From Trileptium ribeirensis (taxonomy: Eukaryota > Nematoda > Enoplea > Enoplida > Thoracostomopsidae): 64,000 nt of DNA. The translations under genes and the position numbers were made by a program. Under the pieces are notes generated by a model, which was not told where the DNA came from, ran no database searches, and worked only from the letters and a program-made list of their open reading frames with translations. Each line of letters begins with the position of its first letter. The first letter of the stretch is position 1. Below are positions 1-12,440 of this stretch, piece by piece. Location: the NCBI GenBank assembly GCA_030248225.1, contig JASANE010001479.1, forward strand, positions 28,963 through 92,962, in the 5' to 3' direction.

Positions 1-3000
1 CGTACCTCCTATATTAACTATGAAAACCAATGCACGCGACACATATATAGCTGGGTCATGAAAGGTGTAGATTAGCATATCAACTTTCACAGCAAAGCAC
101 GGGTCAGGTCAGCGAATTGAGATTGGAGATGCAACTATGGTTAAGAACTAGCGTGCCGATTAGAGCGAGTAACTAACTGCTGGTTAAAGCGCGATGCGTT
201 CACAATAAATGTTTGTGAGAAAATCTTTATTATGTGTTGCAATTTTGACCGTTCGTATAGTATAGACTAACTAAACTATATGAAAAACTTTGTTTGTTGG
301 CAGCTATATACGAGAATGAAGTGGAAGCTATTTGTTGCTTGAAAAAGTAGCATCATCATAGATGAAAGATTTGAAACATAACGAAAAACCGCCATATAGC
401 TAAGAACCTATTCGTTTGCTTACAAATGCGGCTACGAATACTCCTTGAACAAAATTCTGCCCTACTTCAGTACTCCACCGACGGTTTTGAGACACGATAA
501 TGCCATTCCCAATCAAACCAAACAGAATAAATAAACTTTTTTTATCGGTGCAACACATCTTAGTCGACCAGAGTTACGACTCCATGATTGAAAATGTTAA
601 CCGCCGCCAATACATAAATTTTCTTTAACTTTAATTTACACTTCTCCATGTAGAATATGCACGTCATCGAAAATTATAAGCGGTAAATGCACGCAGGCAG
701 TCACATGATCCATAACGCATACAAACCTTGGAATGTAGCCGACAAAATACTTTAAACATATCACAGTTGCACAAGAAACTATAGAACGCAGTACAGATAA
801 CTTGCGCTGGAACCCATACGGTTAGTGTATGGTAACTCACCACCTTGATCCGATTGTTTGTACGTATAATCAACTTAGAAGATCAATTTTTCAGGCATAC
901 GAGAAAATATGTGACTAAAACAATGCATGACAAACACGCAAGGCTAAAGAATTAAACTCCACTTCTAATCGGGCCTACTGAAATTTTGAACAACTAGGAC
1001 AATTTTCCCATTAACACAACGTAATGTTGGCCTTCCAAACCGTATTTGCAGTAGATTTTTAAAATGCTTCTATGACATTAATATAGATATTACATTTCAG
1101 TAATACTGTACGCCTCAATGTGAGGATTTTTCTTCCATTCAGGACACCAAAATCAAAAAACGAAAATGAGCCAAAAATCGCTTGCCAAGGCAGCCAGACA
1201 TATCGAAACGGGTATTTTTCTATCGCTTTCTTATACTCATACAACCAAACTGCTACTGTGTCCAGAGCATGTCAAAACACTTAGGAAATTTTTTTGGTTA
1301 TACTATATTAGAGTATTATGCCACAAAACGAGAAAAAGAATATATTTTTAGATTCCAAACGACCATCTACGGCACACAATAGCGCATTATGTGTAAAATA
1401 CAGATTTTAGGTCAAATTTTTTGCTACATTACGAAATTAACAATAGCTTGAACCCTCAAATGTCAAATTAAGAGTCATGATGGCTTCACTGTAGCAGGCA
1501 CACAACAATCTGCATATATCAAAACTACGAAATAATTAAAAAGCTTCAAAATATCGGTTTGCTTTCACCTTACGTACAAGCGTTGTACTAATTAGTGAAT
1601 CCAAGTATTTCAAACATTTTGACTTTGACATAGAAAACATGCCATTGAAATGTTCTCATTTAGAAACTTTACTAAGTTCTAACAGGTTCGAAATTTATTA
1701 TAACGTTCTGGATTCTTCGAAATTCATAGATTCGAAAACAAATAATCGCGCATGGCCCAATCTAATTGATACTCACAATAGTTTTCGTACATTTAACCAA
1801 AGTCCTCCGCAATTTCACATTATGACGCGGTTCAGAGGCGAAGATGTAGCATTTTCGAATCCAGTCATTGCATGTTACAACTTTACAACAAAATCCTTTT
1901 GTCAATTGTCGTTTTCGAATTCGGAGCCAAGGTTTCAAAAATACCAAAAACGAATTTAAAAAAATAATTTGTGAATGACTTTCTTGCTTCATGTGAACGA
2001 TGGGATGGCATGTTCACTAATGAACCCATTAAACTCGGTCGTTTCAGTATTTTAAACCCATCGCTAACATATCGTTACCAGTTGTTGGACAAGCCCTAAT
2101 AAGTTTAATTTTGGCATCAAAAAATAAATACGTTTTTACATTCTTAGATCTCGCTATTATACCTACAGATATTGTATTACGCAGTAGTTTATTAGGTTTG
2201 CGTTATACGACGAAAGCAACCACGGTATTTGTACGATATATGGCATACGCTTGGGAACCATTCAACACGAATATAGCCTTTTAGATTGTAATTTTTCATG
2301 ATAGTTGTGATTTCAAAACATTATTACTTCGTTTTTTGTTATTGGAACAGGAAACACCAAGTCATTTAGGCTTTATAATACATAAAAAATAGTCAAATAC
2401 ATTACCCTTGATGTTTTACTGGTATGTTATTGTCTTTCTGAGTTGGATATTATATAGTTTAATATTCTTGCCGTTTGCGATGCGAATATTAAATTCAGGT
2501 TCCCGCTATATTTTCAGAAGAAAAATCCCGAATAGAAGTGTCAGATTTTCCCGGATTTTTTGGATACACAAAACAGGTTTGGACAATCTTGGGCCTGGCT
2601 AACGTGCCTTGTTAATCATGCGATTGTATGCATTATTAAATAATCAGGGGCCAAACATTATATTATGTATTTCAGAATTTAATGTACTTCAGTCGATTGG
2701 ACTGTTCGTGATGTTTTTAGTTCAATGCTGAAAAAATTAAATTTTGAGATGGCAAAAAAATTTCCTTCTTTTGTAGTTTTCTCATAATTTCTTAAAATTT
2801 TCACAATTTCTAGGATTTCACGGGTATTTTGACAAAATTCCCGAATTTGCCCATTGCGCATAAACCGTTTTTATTGACATACACAAAATTTCAAAGCATT
2901 GTGCAATAAAAAAGATCACTACAACATCCAACCGTTGTGGTGCACGCTTAAGCTTATAGAATTAAATTCATTCTGCTCATTCAATTAATTCTTGATGACA

Positions 3001-3004
3001 CAAA
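1..3004. other. No gene seen
   Basis: AT-rich sequence without convincing exons. Several short open frames (for example around 664-873 and 1639-1959) show no family match, no splice sites and no coding signature. Likely AGL intron or intergenic. Confidence 0.4.
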
Positions 3005-3029
3005 TTTTTCAGGTTAAATATATTTAAAA
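3005..3029 (+). promoter_or_regulatory. Acceptor-like site and 17-nt leader before the ATG
   Basis: atttttcag followed by a 17-nt AT-rich leader ending in AAAATG. It could be the end of a 5' UTR intron or a spliced-leader acceptor of nematode type; the two cannot be told apart from sequence alone. Confidence 0.5.
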
Positions 3030-3149
3030 ATGCAATACGTGTTAAGCATTTGTCTAGCGTTAATTACACTGTGCAGTTACGTGGCTGCAACAAGTGAATG
3101 TTTCCGAAATTGTCAGCTCATATACCGGATGCCCACAGAAAAAGCTGCG
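3030..3149 (+). CDS. Small secreted Cys-rich protein, exon 1
   Basis: Starts at the first ATG after an acceptor-like tttttcag at 3005-3012, leaving a 17-nt leader. Encodes 40 residues: a signal peptide (MQYVLSICLALITLCSYVAA, likely cut near residue 20) and the start of the mature chain with Cys24 and Cys28. Donor GTAAGT, phase 0. No family was recognised. The gene lies on the strand opposite AGL, either inside its next intron or just beyond its end. Confidence 0.75.
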
Positions 3150-3229
3150 GTAAGTGTATTCTTTGACTTACTATTGTGATAAGTTGTGGTGTATTTCGCA
3201 TAGATAACTCATAGCTTTACAAAATCATG

Positions 3230-3595
3230 CCGGCGCACCTGATCCACAATCTTCAGCAGATACGCATGTAGTTGAAAGTAGGATAGACTGACCCGTGTTA
3301 TGGGATGTGTTGGTACGTAGTGCTTGCAGGAATATGGTAAATCGATCCGTGTGATCTGGTCGGTCCTTGCATCAGAAACAGTTTGGGTCGAACGAGGTCA
3401 TGGGGTAGAGTGTTGTACTTACAAAAGTATGGTTGGTTGATCAGTGTCGTGACGTGGCTTGTGATGCTTGTAAAAGTAGGGTTACCCAACACTATGAAAT
3501 GTGATCAGGTTGTAGTGCTTGCAACCTAGGTTCAGTCGATCCAGTGAGCTGGGGTTCCGTTTCGGTGCTTACAAATGTTGTTAATTAAATAGTCC
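3230..3595. repeat. Degenerate tandem repeat, ~65-80-bp unit
   Basis: Five or six diverged copies of a unit containing gtgcttgca / gtacttacaaaagt followed by a gatc-tgg stretch. Lies in the secreted-protein intron, just before the 85-bp satellite. Confidence 0.5.
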
Positions 3596-3914
3596 AAATG
3601 TGGCCGGTCTTTTCGGTTAGTAAACACAGCCCGAAATTGATCAATTTTCAAGATACAGATGTAATTTTAATACCATTCGAATCAGCTTGTTCAGAAAATA
3701 TCTATCATGAATATCAAGAGTTTTGCCATTTTTATCACAAAACTTTTCTTCGATTTTTTGGTTACAGATCGCCGTGGCACCCAAAATTTTCAAAAATTTT
3801 CTCGATAAATGTAGTTTTATTGAGAAGAGTGAAATGGTGGTAAAATCAGTTCATGGGTTAAGGAGTTATTTCCATTTATGTGAAATACTAAGACTTAGCC
3901 TATGTCCTTAACCC

Positions 3915-4925
3915 ATGACATTAGTCGATTATTTTGGGTCAAACCAATGACATTATTGTCCAGCTATCCCTTGATAACTGGAAATCGGCGATACACTGCA
4001 ACTCCTAGTGATCGGCTGAACCAGCCAAACCAATAACATTGTTGCCCGGACACGCCTCGATAAATGTAAATCCGGGATACACCGTAACTCCTAATGATCG
4101 GATGAACCAGCCAGGATACACTGCATGTAAATCCATGATAACCTGAAACTCCTAGTGATCGGCTCTACCGTCCAAACCAGTGACACTGTAGTCCGGCAGC
4201 GCCTCGGTAAATGTAAATCCGGGACACACTGCAACTCGTAGTGATCGGCTGAACCATTCAAACCAGTGATATATCAGTCCTGTCGCGCATCGATAAATGT
4301 AAATCCGGGACACACTACAACTCCTAGGATCATCTGTACCGTCCAATCCAGTGACACTGTAGCCCGGTGGCGCCTCGATAAATATAAATCCGGAAAACAC
4401 TGCAACTCCTAGTGATCGGTCGAACCATTCAAACATGTGATATAGCAGTTATGTCGCGCATCGATAAATGTAAATTCGGGATACACTGCAACTTGTGATC
4501 GGCTGAACCGGCCAAATCAATGGCATTATGGTCCGGTCACACCTCGATAAATGTTAATCCGGGATACACGTAAGTCCTAGTGATCGGCTGAACCAGCTAA
4601 ACCAAAAACATTGTTATCCGGTTGCGCCTTGATAAATGTAAATCCGGGATACACGGCAACTCCTAATTATCGGCTGAACCAGCGAAACCAGTGATATTGC
4701 AGTTCTGTCGCATCTCGATAAATGTTAATCCGGCATACACTGTAACTTCTAGTGATCGGATGAACTCGCCAAAACTGTGACATTGTACTTCGATCGCACC
4801 GTGATAAATGTAAATCCGAGATACACTGCACTCCTAATGATCGGCTGAGCCAGCCAAACCAATGACATTGTTGTCCGACTGCGCTTTGATAAATGCAAAT
4901 CTAGGATACACTGCAACTCCTACTC
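3915..4925. repeat. 85-bp minisatellite, about 12 copies
   Basis: Unit marked by cgataaatgtaaatccggga, then tacactgcaactcc, then agtgatcggctgaaccagcc. Copy starts are spaced 84-87 bp from about 3970 to 4890. The array sits inside the intron of the secreted-protein gene. Short open frames within it are repeat artefacts. Confidence 0.9.
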
Positions 4926-7353
4926 CCACATTTTGCGAAAGACCGCCGCAAGGCGGCTTTACCAATTTTCCCGTAGCGCCCGAACCTTACTTTTGAGTAG
5001 TGTAGTGTGCCCCTAGAACACTATACGGCCAATAAAAAAGTCTACTCATTACAATTTAAAACCTACACATTTGCATACAAGTTAAGTTTGCTATGTTTCG
5101 TTGCATTGGTAATACCTCGTCGTAAAAAATATATCGCAAAGACATCACTTTATAAATCCAACAACTGCGGTATTTACAACTAAACAATTTACGACAACAC
5201 ACGCATCCAGTATGTCCTAATGTTCCGAGAGGCACCGGTAGGATGTGCAAGGCCACTCCCTTCATAAAAGTTTGAAGACACCCTATAATTTTTTTAAGTC
5301 GTTCTTGGCTGTATACTAATGTCTAAACTCAATAATTCACAGAAATTCTAAACACATTTTGAAGCAAGTGAATAAAGAAGCTTACATTGAAGCTTTGCAA
5401 TAGGAACGCAATATGGACGAGCCGTTTTTCGTTGCTCAATATGGACCTGCTCCGCTTTTCGTCGCTACGTGTTTGTAGAGAATAAGAGCTATTCATGTGC
5501 ACTGGCAAACTTAGACATGAAAATATTGTTCCCTATATTTTGGTACTTTGCTACTATGAGCAGGCTCGTGGTTACTTGGCATTTGAATATTTTTCAAATT
5601 TGCGAAAAACAAGTAACTCGTAAATATGTGGGACAACATTTCCGCTTGCCAAATAATTTCGAAAAAATTCTATTTCTTCAAAATAATCCGGATAGATAAG
5701 ACTGCTTGGCATCACAAGACCCCTCCCGTGCAGGGGGCCATGGGATGGGTTATACTGGCGCCACATTAGCTTCATAATTATTCAAAGTAATATAGAACGT
5801 GGTATAATATATTAGAGACGTGTATTAAGAGGCATTAAAATTTAGAACGGGTTGGATTTAAGGGACAGCGAGCTTTAATGTCGATGCTGCGTTGTTTTAT
5901 GTAACATATCGTTGTAAAATCGATATAGTCATGTAACGTGTGTTTCATCTCGTTTTATGTATTTTCTGTTTTGTACATAGAACAATTTAACGGTTTTTAC
6001 GAGCTGAAAACTGATTTGTCGATTAAATGGTTTATTTAAAGGACGTTGGTACCGCTGATTGAATTTAAGGGACAGACTAAAAAGCGACAAAAATTCAATG
6101 TTAAACGAGCTGCATTGTCCGAAAACATCGTCTAATGTCACCATATATTACCTGCAGCCAGGTCGATCTTGGTTCATGATTCGGAAATTAATGTTTATAA
6201 TATAATAAACTTTAAGTTATTGGCCCTAGATATATATACCATATTATTACAGCCAGGATTCAGGTATTGTTGCTGAAGGTTTCCCAAATTTTGGTAAGTT
6301 GCGCTAATATTTACCAAATTTTTTCCAAAACTTGCCAAATTTGACAAAATTTTCCACGCGCCTTCTACACACTTGGGAGAGCGGTATATATTGCTTGGCG
6401 TGGAAGGGGATCCGAGCCTGTGGAGCGGACCCATTTCCACCTGCACCCCTTGAGGATCAGACATCTTCAAACTTTGCAGCTGGAATCCCTATGTACTTTC
6501 CTACGAGCACCTATAATCTTTCCCCGTTGTCAGTTATTTGTCCCGGCTGGAAATAATTATTAAATAATTAAATAGTTATTATAATTAAAATGCTGTATCT
6601 TTTGCAGGAGAATATATATACGTTTCTAAATAAATATAAATCGGAATGTCAAGTGGTCCCTTAATACCAGCTGTGCCTTAATACATGTCTCGACTATAAT
6701 GATAAGCATTACTTCAAGGATAGATGTTAGCTACTCGATAAAGCAACAGTATGTACATGCTTAAATTAGCTAGATAAAAATTTTATGCTTGCTTGCAACG
6801 TGACATGCGTTGACAATGGCTTGGTATTTGCTTAAAGGCAGATATCAAGTATACATAAGCATTTGCTAAATTCCTAAACTTATTTCTGATTCCTAAACAT
6901 TCCCAAATTCAATGTACAGTCTAAAAATCTACTATTGAAATTAACGTGTATTAAATTCAAAATATCTGTGGTAAGGAGAGAAAATTTCCTGTTTATTATA
7001 CATAGCTTTGGGAGCAAAATACTACTAAAATTGAGCTGAATTGAACTCAAGAGAAATTTTTTGAAGGTTTTGCAACATTACGCCAACGATACACCCTTGC
7101 TTTCTTTAAAAGTTTCGAACTCCTAAAGGTCCGTACATACTGAAAATTATTCTACGTAGCATTTTCTGTTTATTTAATATTAATTATATTTACGTAGCTA
7201 CACTGAAATCAAGTAATAAAAGCTGCTGATTAAAACACTTTCTAGCTCATACCGTAACTATATTTAGCGCGGATAACAACCTAAACCATAATGTCCATTG
7301 ACATAAAACCGTACCTACATATGAATCGTGCTAGAAACAAAAATGTCACTAAA
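4926..7353. other. Intron sequence, no gene seen
   Basis: Rest of the secreted-protein intron. A G/C hairpin (gccgccgcaaggcggc) lies at about 4950, and a two-copy tandem repeat starting aatatgga lies at about 5409-5465. Otherwise AT-rich and featureless. Confidence 0.4.
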
Positions 7354-7594
7354 AACTGTTCACACGTTCAAACTTTTTGCGCAAATTTTGATCAAAATTT
7401 GAAAGCTTATTTTTTACGTTTTTGGTAAGTTTGAAGGTGTGAACAATGTTCAAACATTTCAGGGATATTCAGTAGCCAATCATCGACAGATGTATTACCT
7501 GAAAAGTTTGAGCTCAAATTTTGAATTATCGCAATTTTCCTTTAAAAATATCCGTCAAATTTTAAGCAAACTTTGAGTTTGTGAACACCCCTTT
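7354..7594. mobile_element. MITE copy 1, GTTCACACG inverted ends
   Basis: Terminal inverted repeats gttcacacgttcaaac and its partner gagtttgtgaacac. Same family as 20783-21036 over its whole length. This copy is decayed and its TTAA flanks are lost. It lies 60 bp upstream of exon 2 of the secreted-protein gene. Confidence 0.75.
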
Positions 7595-7654
7595 ATTGGA
7601 TAATGTGAGCATATGTTATTGTCCAAGTAACTACTAGCTTATTAGTGTTTTCAG

Positions 7655-7825
7655 CAAATGACGGAGCACGACTGTGAAACATTCAAACAACACGCGTTTT
7701 GCATTATGTCATGTCCGCGAGGACCTGGCCACTGGGAACGTATGAAAGAAGATATGGGAGAGCGGTTTTACAACATTCAAGCACGGTGTCAAGACCAGAT
7801 TTCCGACTTCGACTATTTGAAATAA
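7655..7825 (+). CDS. Small secreted Cys-rich protein, exon 2
   Basis: Acceptor agtgttttcag, in phase with exon 1; 56 codons and TAA. Total protein 96 residues. The mature chain has six cysteines in the pattern C-x3-C-x18-C-x8-C-x3-C-x24-C, the spacing of two helices each presenting CxxxC. Residues are charged and there is no membrane segment, so secretion is expected. AATAAA signals follow at 7851 and 7863. The intron is 4.5 kb, with an 85-bp satellite and a MITE. Function unknown; could be one of the many worm-type secreted disulfide proteins. Confidence 0.75.
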   Translation, partial: QMTEHDCETFKQHAFCIMSCPRGPGHWERMKEDMGERFYNIQARCQDQISDFDYLK

Positions 7826-7850
7826 ACGAATAGCCCACAATAAGAATATT

Positions 7851-7868
7851 AATAAAATTGACAATAAA
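7851..7868 (+). terminator. Two polyadenylation signals of the secreted-protein gene
   Basis: AATAAA at 7851-7856 and again at 7863-7868, 26 and 38 bases after the stop codon. Confidence 0.55.
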
Positions 7869-8127
7869 CCATGAAGCTGTAAGAAATTTAATGTAATATG
7901 TACTACTCTAAATTAATAAAACAAGATGATTGGTTAACTGTGATTAATATATAATGTAAAGTTACGAACATGAATAAAATTATATAAAGTCGAACTCACA
8001 ATGCGAAACACCCAATATTATTTTCAAAATTTCACAACGCAAAAAAATCACATCAATATGTCCGATGTGTTAAATACGCTATGTATCTTATAACGTGGTG
8101 CACAAGTATTAATATTCATAAAATACA

Positions 8128-8315
8128 ACACTCGCCAGAAATGGTTGTAGTCATCTTTCATGCGAGCGACTATCGAGCGAGCCTCGAAAGAATGGCTGAC
8201 TCGAGATTTCGAAAGTAGTAAAAATATTGATAAAATCTGGAACTTGATGTCTTCGAACGAATTTGGAAGCGCCGCGAGCGAATCTCGAACGACAGCCATT
8301 TTTCCGATTACTGCA
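8128..8315. mobile_element. Short palindromic element, CCAGAAATGG ends
   Basis: Begins ctcgccagaaatggttgt and ends acgacagccatttttccg, inverted to each other, with internal gcgagcga words. A shorter relative is at 21276-21357. No coding capacity. Confidence 0.5.
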
Positions 8316-9249
8316 TTAATAATGTCATGTGTTATATATAACTTAAAATTACCATCACGTGTGACTGCGCAGCGAGCAAGCATTTATTTGTATGCGCACT
8401 GATAAATTTTACCGTGTCCGTCCATCGTTCCTGCTAGTTTTTCTAAATATCTCAACGAGCAATGAAGATATTCCATACAGTTTTTTGCATATCATAGCTA
8501 GCCCGTCACCCCATACAGACTCCATCTATGTAACATACCCATGGGATATGGTGGGGCCCCTTTTAAAAAGAGTACCCCCTCAGTTTTGAGGACCAAGGAA
8601 AATGCTTTAGTTATATCTCAAAACGCAGGCTTCGTGTCAAAAATGATACGTATCTTTCATGTTCGCCTTAACAAGATTTACAACTTTGTTTTTCAGCGAA
8701 CTTAAATCACACCTTGGGCGAGCTAGATGCGAAAAATCGACATTTTGGGTACCCGGAAACACGACTAGCCCAAATTTAGACATATAAGAAGGTAGCCCAT
8801 ACATGCTCATTAGCGTGCATATATATATAATGAAAGGATTAATGAAATTTTGGAATCTATTACATAATCTTCTATCTCGCAATTATCGCATTTGGTCCCA
8901 CTGTGCTTTGATCCAAAAACAAGTGTTTTACCTGGAAGCAGTGGTTTGACCGTGTCAGTCACGCGTTTCAAAGATTGCAAATTTATTTTTGTTTTTTAAT
9001 TATTGTTACCGTCGCAGCTGAATAAAAGTATCAAAACTACGTGGAGCATTGGTTTAGTTCAAAAAATAATATTAAAGCAAAATTTTTTTATTGATAAACA
9101 CATTGTTCGCAAATTACGTTGCGTGTACTTTTGTGAAATCCGTATAAATGTTTAAGTCATATTAAATATACAGTGCCAAACCTTAACCAAAATGTTTTCA
9201 TTTTTTAAATCGTACGTAATCTTTCAGCGACTGGTACCGCCAGGGCATC

Positions 9250-9865
9250 GGTTCTTTTCCATTATCCCCCCAGCCCGCGTTTATCCAAAAATGGCCAGAT
9301 TCTGGAAATTTGTGTAATTTGTGATCCTCGAGACCTACCCTGATTATTTGAACCAAAAAATCGAATTTTTAAAATTTTAGATTTTTTTGGGTCCCGAGGG
9401 TCCCCCCTTGGGAACCCAAAAATTTTTTTCTTAAAAATTGGATTTTTAAGCACCATTCAACGCGTCTTGACGAGTTGAATCAAATGGTGTTGTTTTTGCT
9501 AAGTCTGGTGTTGAATTTGTAAATACTAAGTTATGGCCAAAAACTATTGGAGGCTGAGAGGGTCAGCAACTGAAGACTTTTGGCCATAACTTAGGATCTG
9601 GTTACCGGATCCAGTCAAAAATGACACCATTCGATTCAGCTCGTCAAGGCGCGTCGAATGGTAGGTAAAAATCCAACTTTTTAGAAAAAAATTTTGGGTT
9701 CCCAAAGGGGGACCCTTGGGACCCAAAAATGTAAAATTTGAAAAATTCGATTTTTTTTTGGTTTAAATGATCAGGAGAGGTCTCGAGGATCACAAAAATA
9801 CCAAACTTTCCAGAATCTGACCATTTTTGGGCAAACGCGGGCTGGGGTGATAATGGAAAAGAACC
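9250..9865. mobile_element. Fold-back element, ~300-bp arms
   Basis: The left arm (9250 to about 9545) begins ggttcttttccattatcc. The right arm (about 9578 to 9865) is its inverted copy, ending ggaaaagaacc. The arms share tttggccataactta at the centre, cccaaaaa/ttttgggtcc runs and the cagcccgcgttt block. Only about 30 bp separate the arms. No ORF inside. Confidence 0.88.
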
Positions 9866-11680
9866 AGGACATCAGTTGGTTGAATACTGCTTGTTTAATG
9901 TACTGTTAACAGTATATACTTTTGTATTTTAGTTATCTATTTTAGTGAGGAGAAAGTATTTAACATCTAGTTTATTTAGATGTATGTTTACATGTTAACG
10001 TTCTAATGTAGCGGTATTCTCATTGATAGTTTTCGGAGAATTTTTTTAAACTGGATGCGGGTATGGAGTAAGTTGAGCTAAATGTTTCAGGGTCTAGATA
10101 AGAACTTCTGAGCCAGGATAAACAGAATCAAAAGCATATCAATCTAATTTCAATTTTTGCACTTGCAAATTGTTCCGTCTATGTTGGTACATATATTGTA
10201 CGCACACATGCAAATAAGGTGTTAGTGCCTGTCTCAAGTTATGGGAAAGAATAAGGCTACCATCATTGTCTGTTAGTTCATAACTTCAGCCTCAAATTTG
10301 TTTAATTAAAAATATCAGTAACAGTTAAATAATATAACAGACACAATTACAGTTCAATATTTAGGAATCGGTAAGAAAATGTTTATAGATTTATTTTAAG
10401 AAATTATTGAAATATTTTAAGCATGTTATCTGCTTAGGACATTTCGGACAGGCCCATGCCTGCCCAGATTTCGTTCGAGCCGGGCTTCGGCCCTGCCCTT
10501 GAAGATTTCGGACCGGGTCGGGCCGACGTCGATCCCAGTTCTAGAAGGGCAGGGCCTGAAAATTTAGGCCCGTTCTGATCATTATTAGACAGCTAAGAAT
10601 TTTTCCATGTATACTGGGCTCTATAGCTACTGCTTCAAAACTCCATGTTGACCAAAAAATAAATTCCATTTTTCATTAACGACTTTGCTAAATAACATTA
10701 TTCTGCAGCTAAGCAAATCATCCAAGTAATGCAGTAGTATATTACAAAAACAGCCATAACTAAGAAATTCAATCTCTCAATATTCTATATTTTATGCTTT
10801 TAAGGACTGGCATATGATGATAAATATACCATCTTTGTATCTCCCTTCAATAGCAATGACTAAGAATGTTTAACTTAAAGCCAAAATCACCAAGAATCCT
10901 TGATTTTGATCAACAGAGTGTTAACAAACTGGTTTGATTCAATCTTTTATAGTGCACAAGATTTCACAGTCCACAAGTACCTGATAGCATCACGACAAAC
11001 ATTCACTCTTGACAATAAACAGGCAAGACGCAGCAATTTGGTGGCAAAAAAGGTGTGGTTATTGCTGTCACTTCGTACAACTCACTACTGACTAATGGTA
11101 TTTGCTTTAAGTTGTCAAGCATTGTAAAATAGGTTGCATGATCATAACACTGATGTTGCCATAATAGCATCTAAGCTAAGGAACGAATTATTATCTAAGA
11201 AGTAAACTTTGGCCCAAAATTATAGTAAATTTAAGAATTAGCCATTTATGATTCTTTATTACGCTCATGTTTTTGCAGCATTTCCGAGGCCATTTATTAA
11301 GAATTTTAATGTTTCTTTGCGAAAAACATTAAATTTTAATAATATTTATTTTGAAGCCATCCCACCTCTATTTCATGCCCCTGGCAAAATTTATCACAGT
11401 CCCGCCCTTGGTTCTGAATTGACGCAGGGATTCACAAGTAGCGGCTTGGATTAAGAGAGCTGGAGAACAAGTCCTATGTTCTAGTCCCCCCGGAATACAA
11501 CCGCAGCTTTGCCAATTTTTGCCAGACTTTCCGAAATTTTGTCGATTTAACCAAACCTTTTTCGCACACCTTCGGTGCGCGATGGAGTGTAGCGGCTAAA
11601 TATGGCTTAAATGGTGTAGTATGCCATTTAGTGAGTAATTCCTACCACGCATACCTAATACTTCAAATGGGAACATATAC
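9866..11680. other. No gene seen; GC-rich patch at 10440-10580
   Basis: AT-rich, apart from a 140-bp patch built of gggcc/ggcccg words (gagccgggcttcggccctgc, accgggtcgggccgac), probably the remains of a small element. A short ORF at 10900-11091 has no recognisable content. Confidence 0.4.
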
Positions 11681-11689
11681 CACATATGT

Positions 11690-12440
11690 GTTTTATCTTA
11701 TCTTGCCCCAGATGTGATTTTATTTTAGTTTGCCCCACAGATGTGTTTTAGCTTGCCTCCCAGATGAGTTTTGGACACGAGTTGGGCTACATAGTGCCAA
11801 CGTCTTCCCAGAGTGCACGACGCAGGGTCAGCGAGTAGTGATAGTTTTTCAAGGACAACACTCAGCAAAGGGTAAGTATGTGGAACCGGGTAAAACCAGG
11901 TGCCATGGTCTGGCTTCTCTAAAATCCCAAAATTATACCTGGGAGAATGAGCTGGGGCTGTCCTGTTCGGAACTGGGTGAGCCGAATATACCTTGGGGCG
12001 ATACTCACTTTTCGGAACGTGGAAGAGCCGAATATACCTGGGGGAGCGCGATTCCCATCAGTTGATCTGGGGGCCAGTTGAATTGGAGGAACATAACGTA
12101 TTGTAACCTTCAGATACCGTCAAAATGTCTCAATTAGCAATTGACTGCAATTGTGCTAACTAAAAACAAAACATTTAGTGATTGTTAGTCCCCCAGGCGA
12201 AAATTGCAAAAATTGTAATAAAATTAACATATTTTTAGTTATATATGTTAATTAAATTAACATATATCAACATCTGACAAAAATTTGGTAATTTTTCCGT
12301 GGAGAAGGAAAGTACCTGGGGAGGAGGGACTGGGGAGGCTAAAATTTACCTGGGGGCATAAACTAGGCGAGGCCACATTTTATCTGGGGAGCATGAAGTG
12401 TTCAACCTGGGGAAGGTTGAAATACCTAAGCGGTCCCAGG
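11690..12440. repeat. Irregular repeats with acctgggg and ttgccccacagatgtg words
   Basis: From 11690 a ~27-bp unit (agcttgccccacagatgtgt) occurs about three times. From 11930 to 12440 the word acctgggg recurs irregularly around gaatata or aaattta stretches. The first unit reappears at 15495-15560, beyond the LINE, which suggests the LINE landed in or between such repeats. Confidence 0.5.

Noticed and set aside
3915..4925. Regularly spaced repeats that could suggest a CRISPR array
   Set aside because: Direct tandem copies without unique spacers in a eukaryotic intron; a minisatellite.
8048..8383. 111-codon minus-strand frame
   Set aside because: Falls on a palindromic element and is mirrored by an open frame on the other strand.
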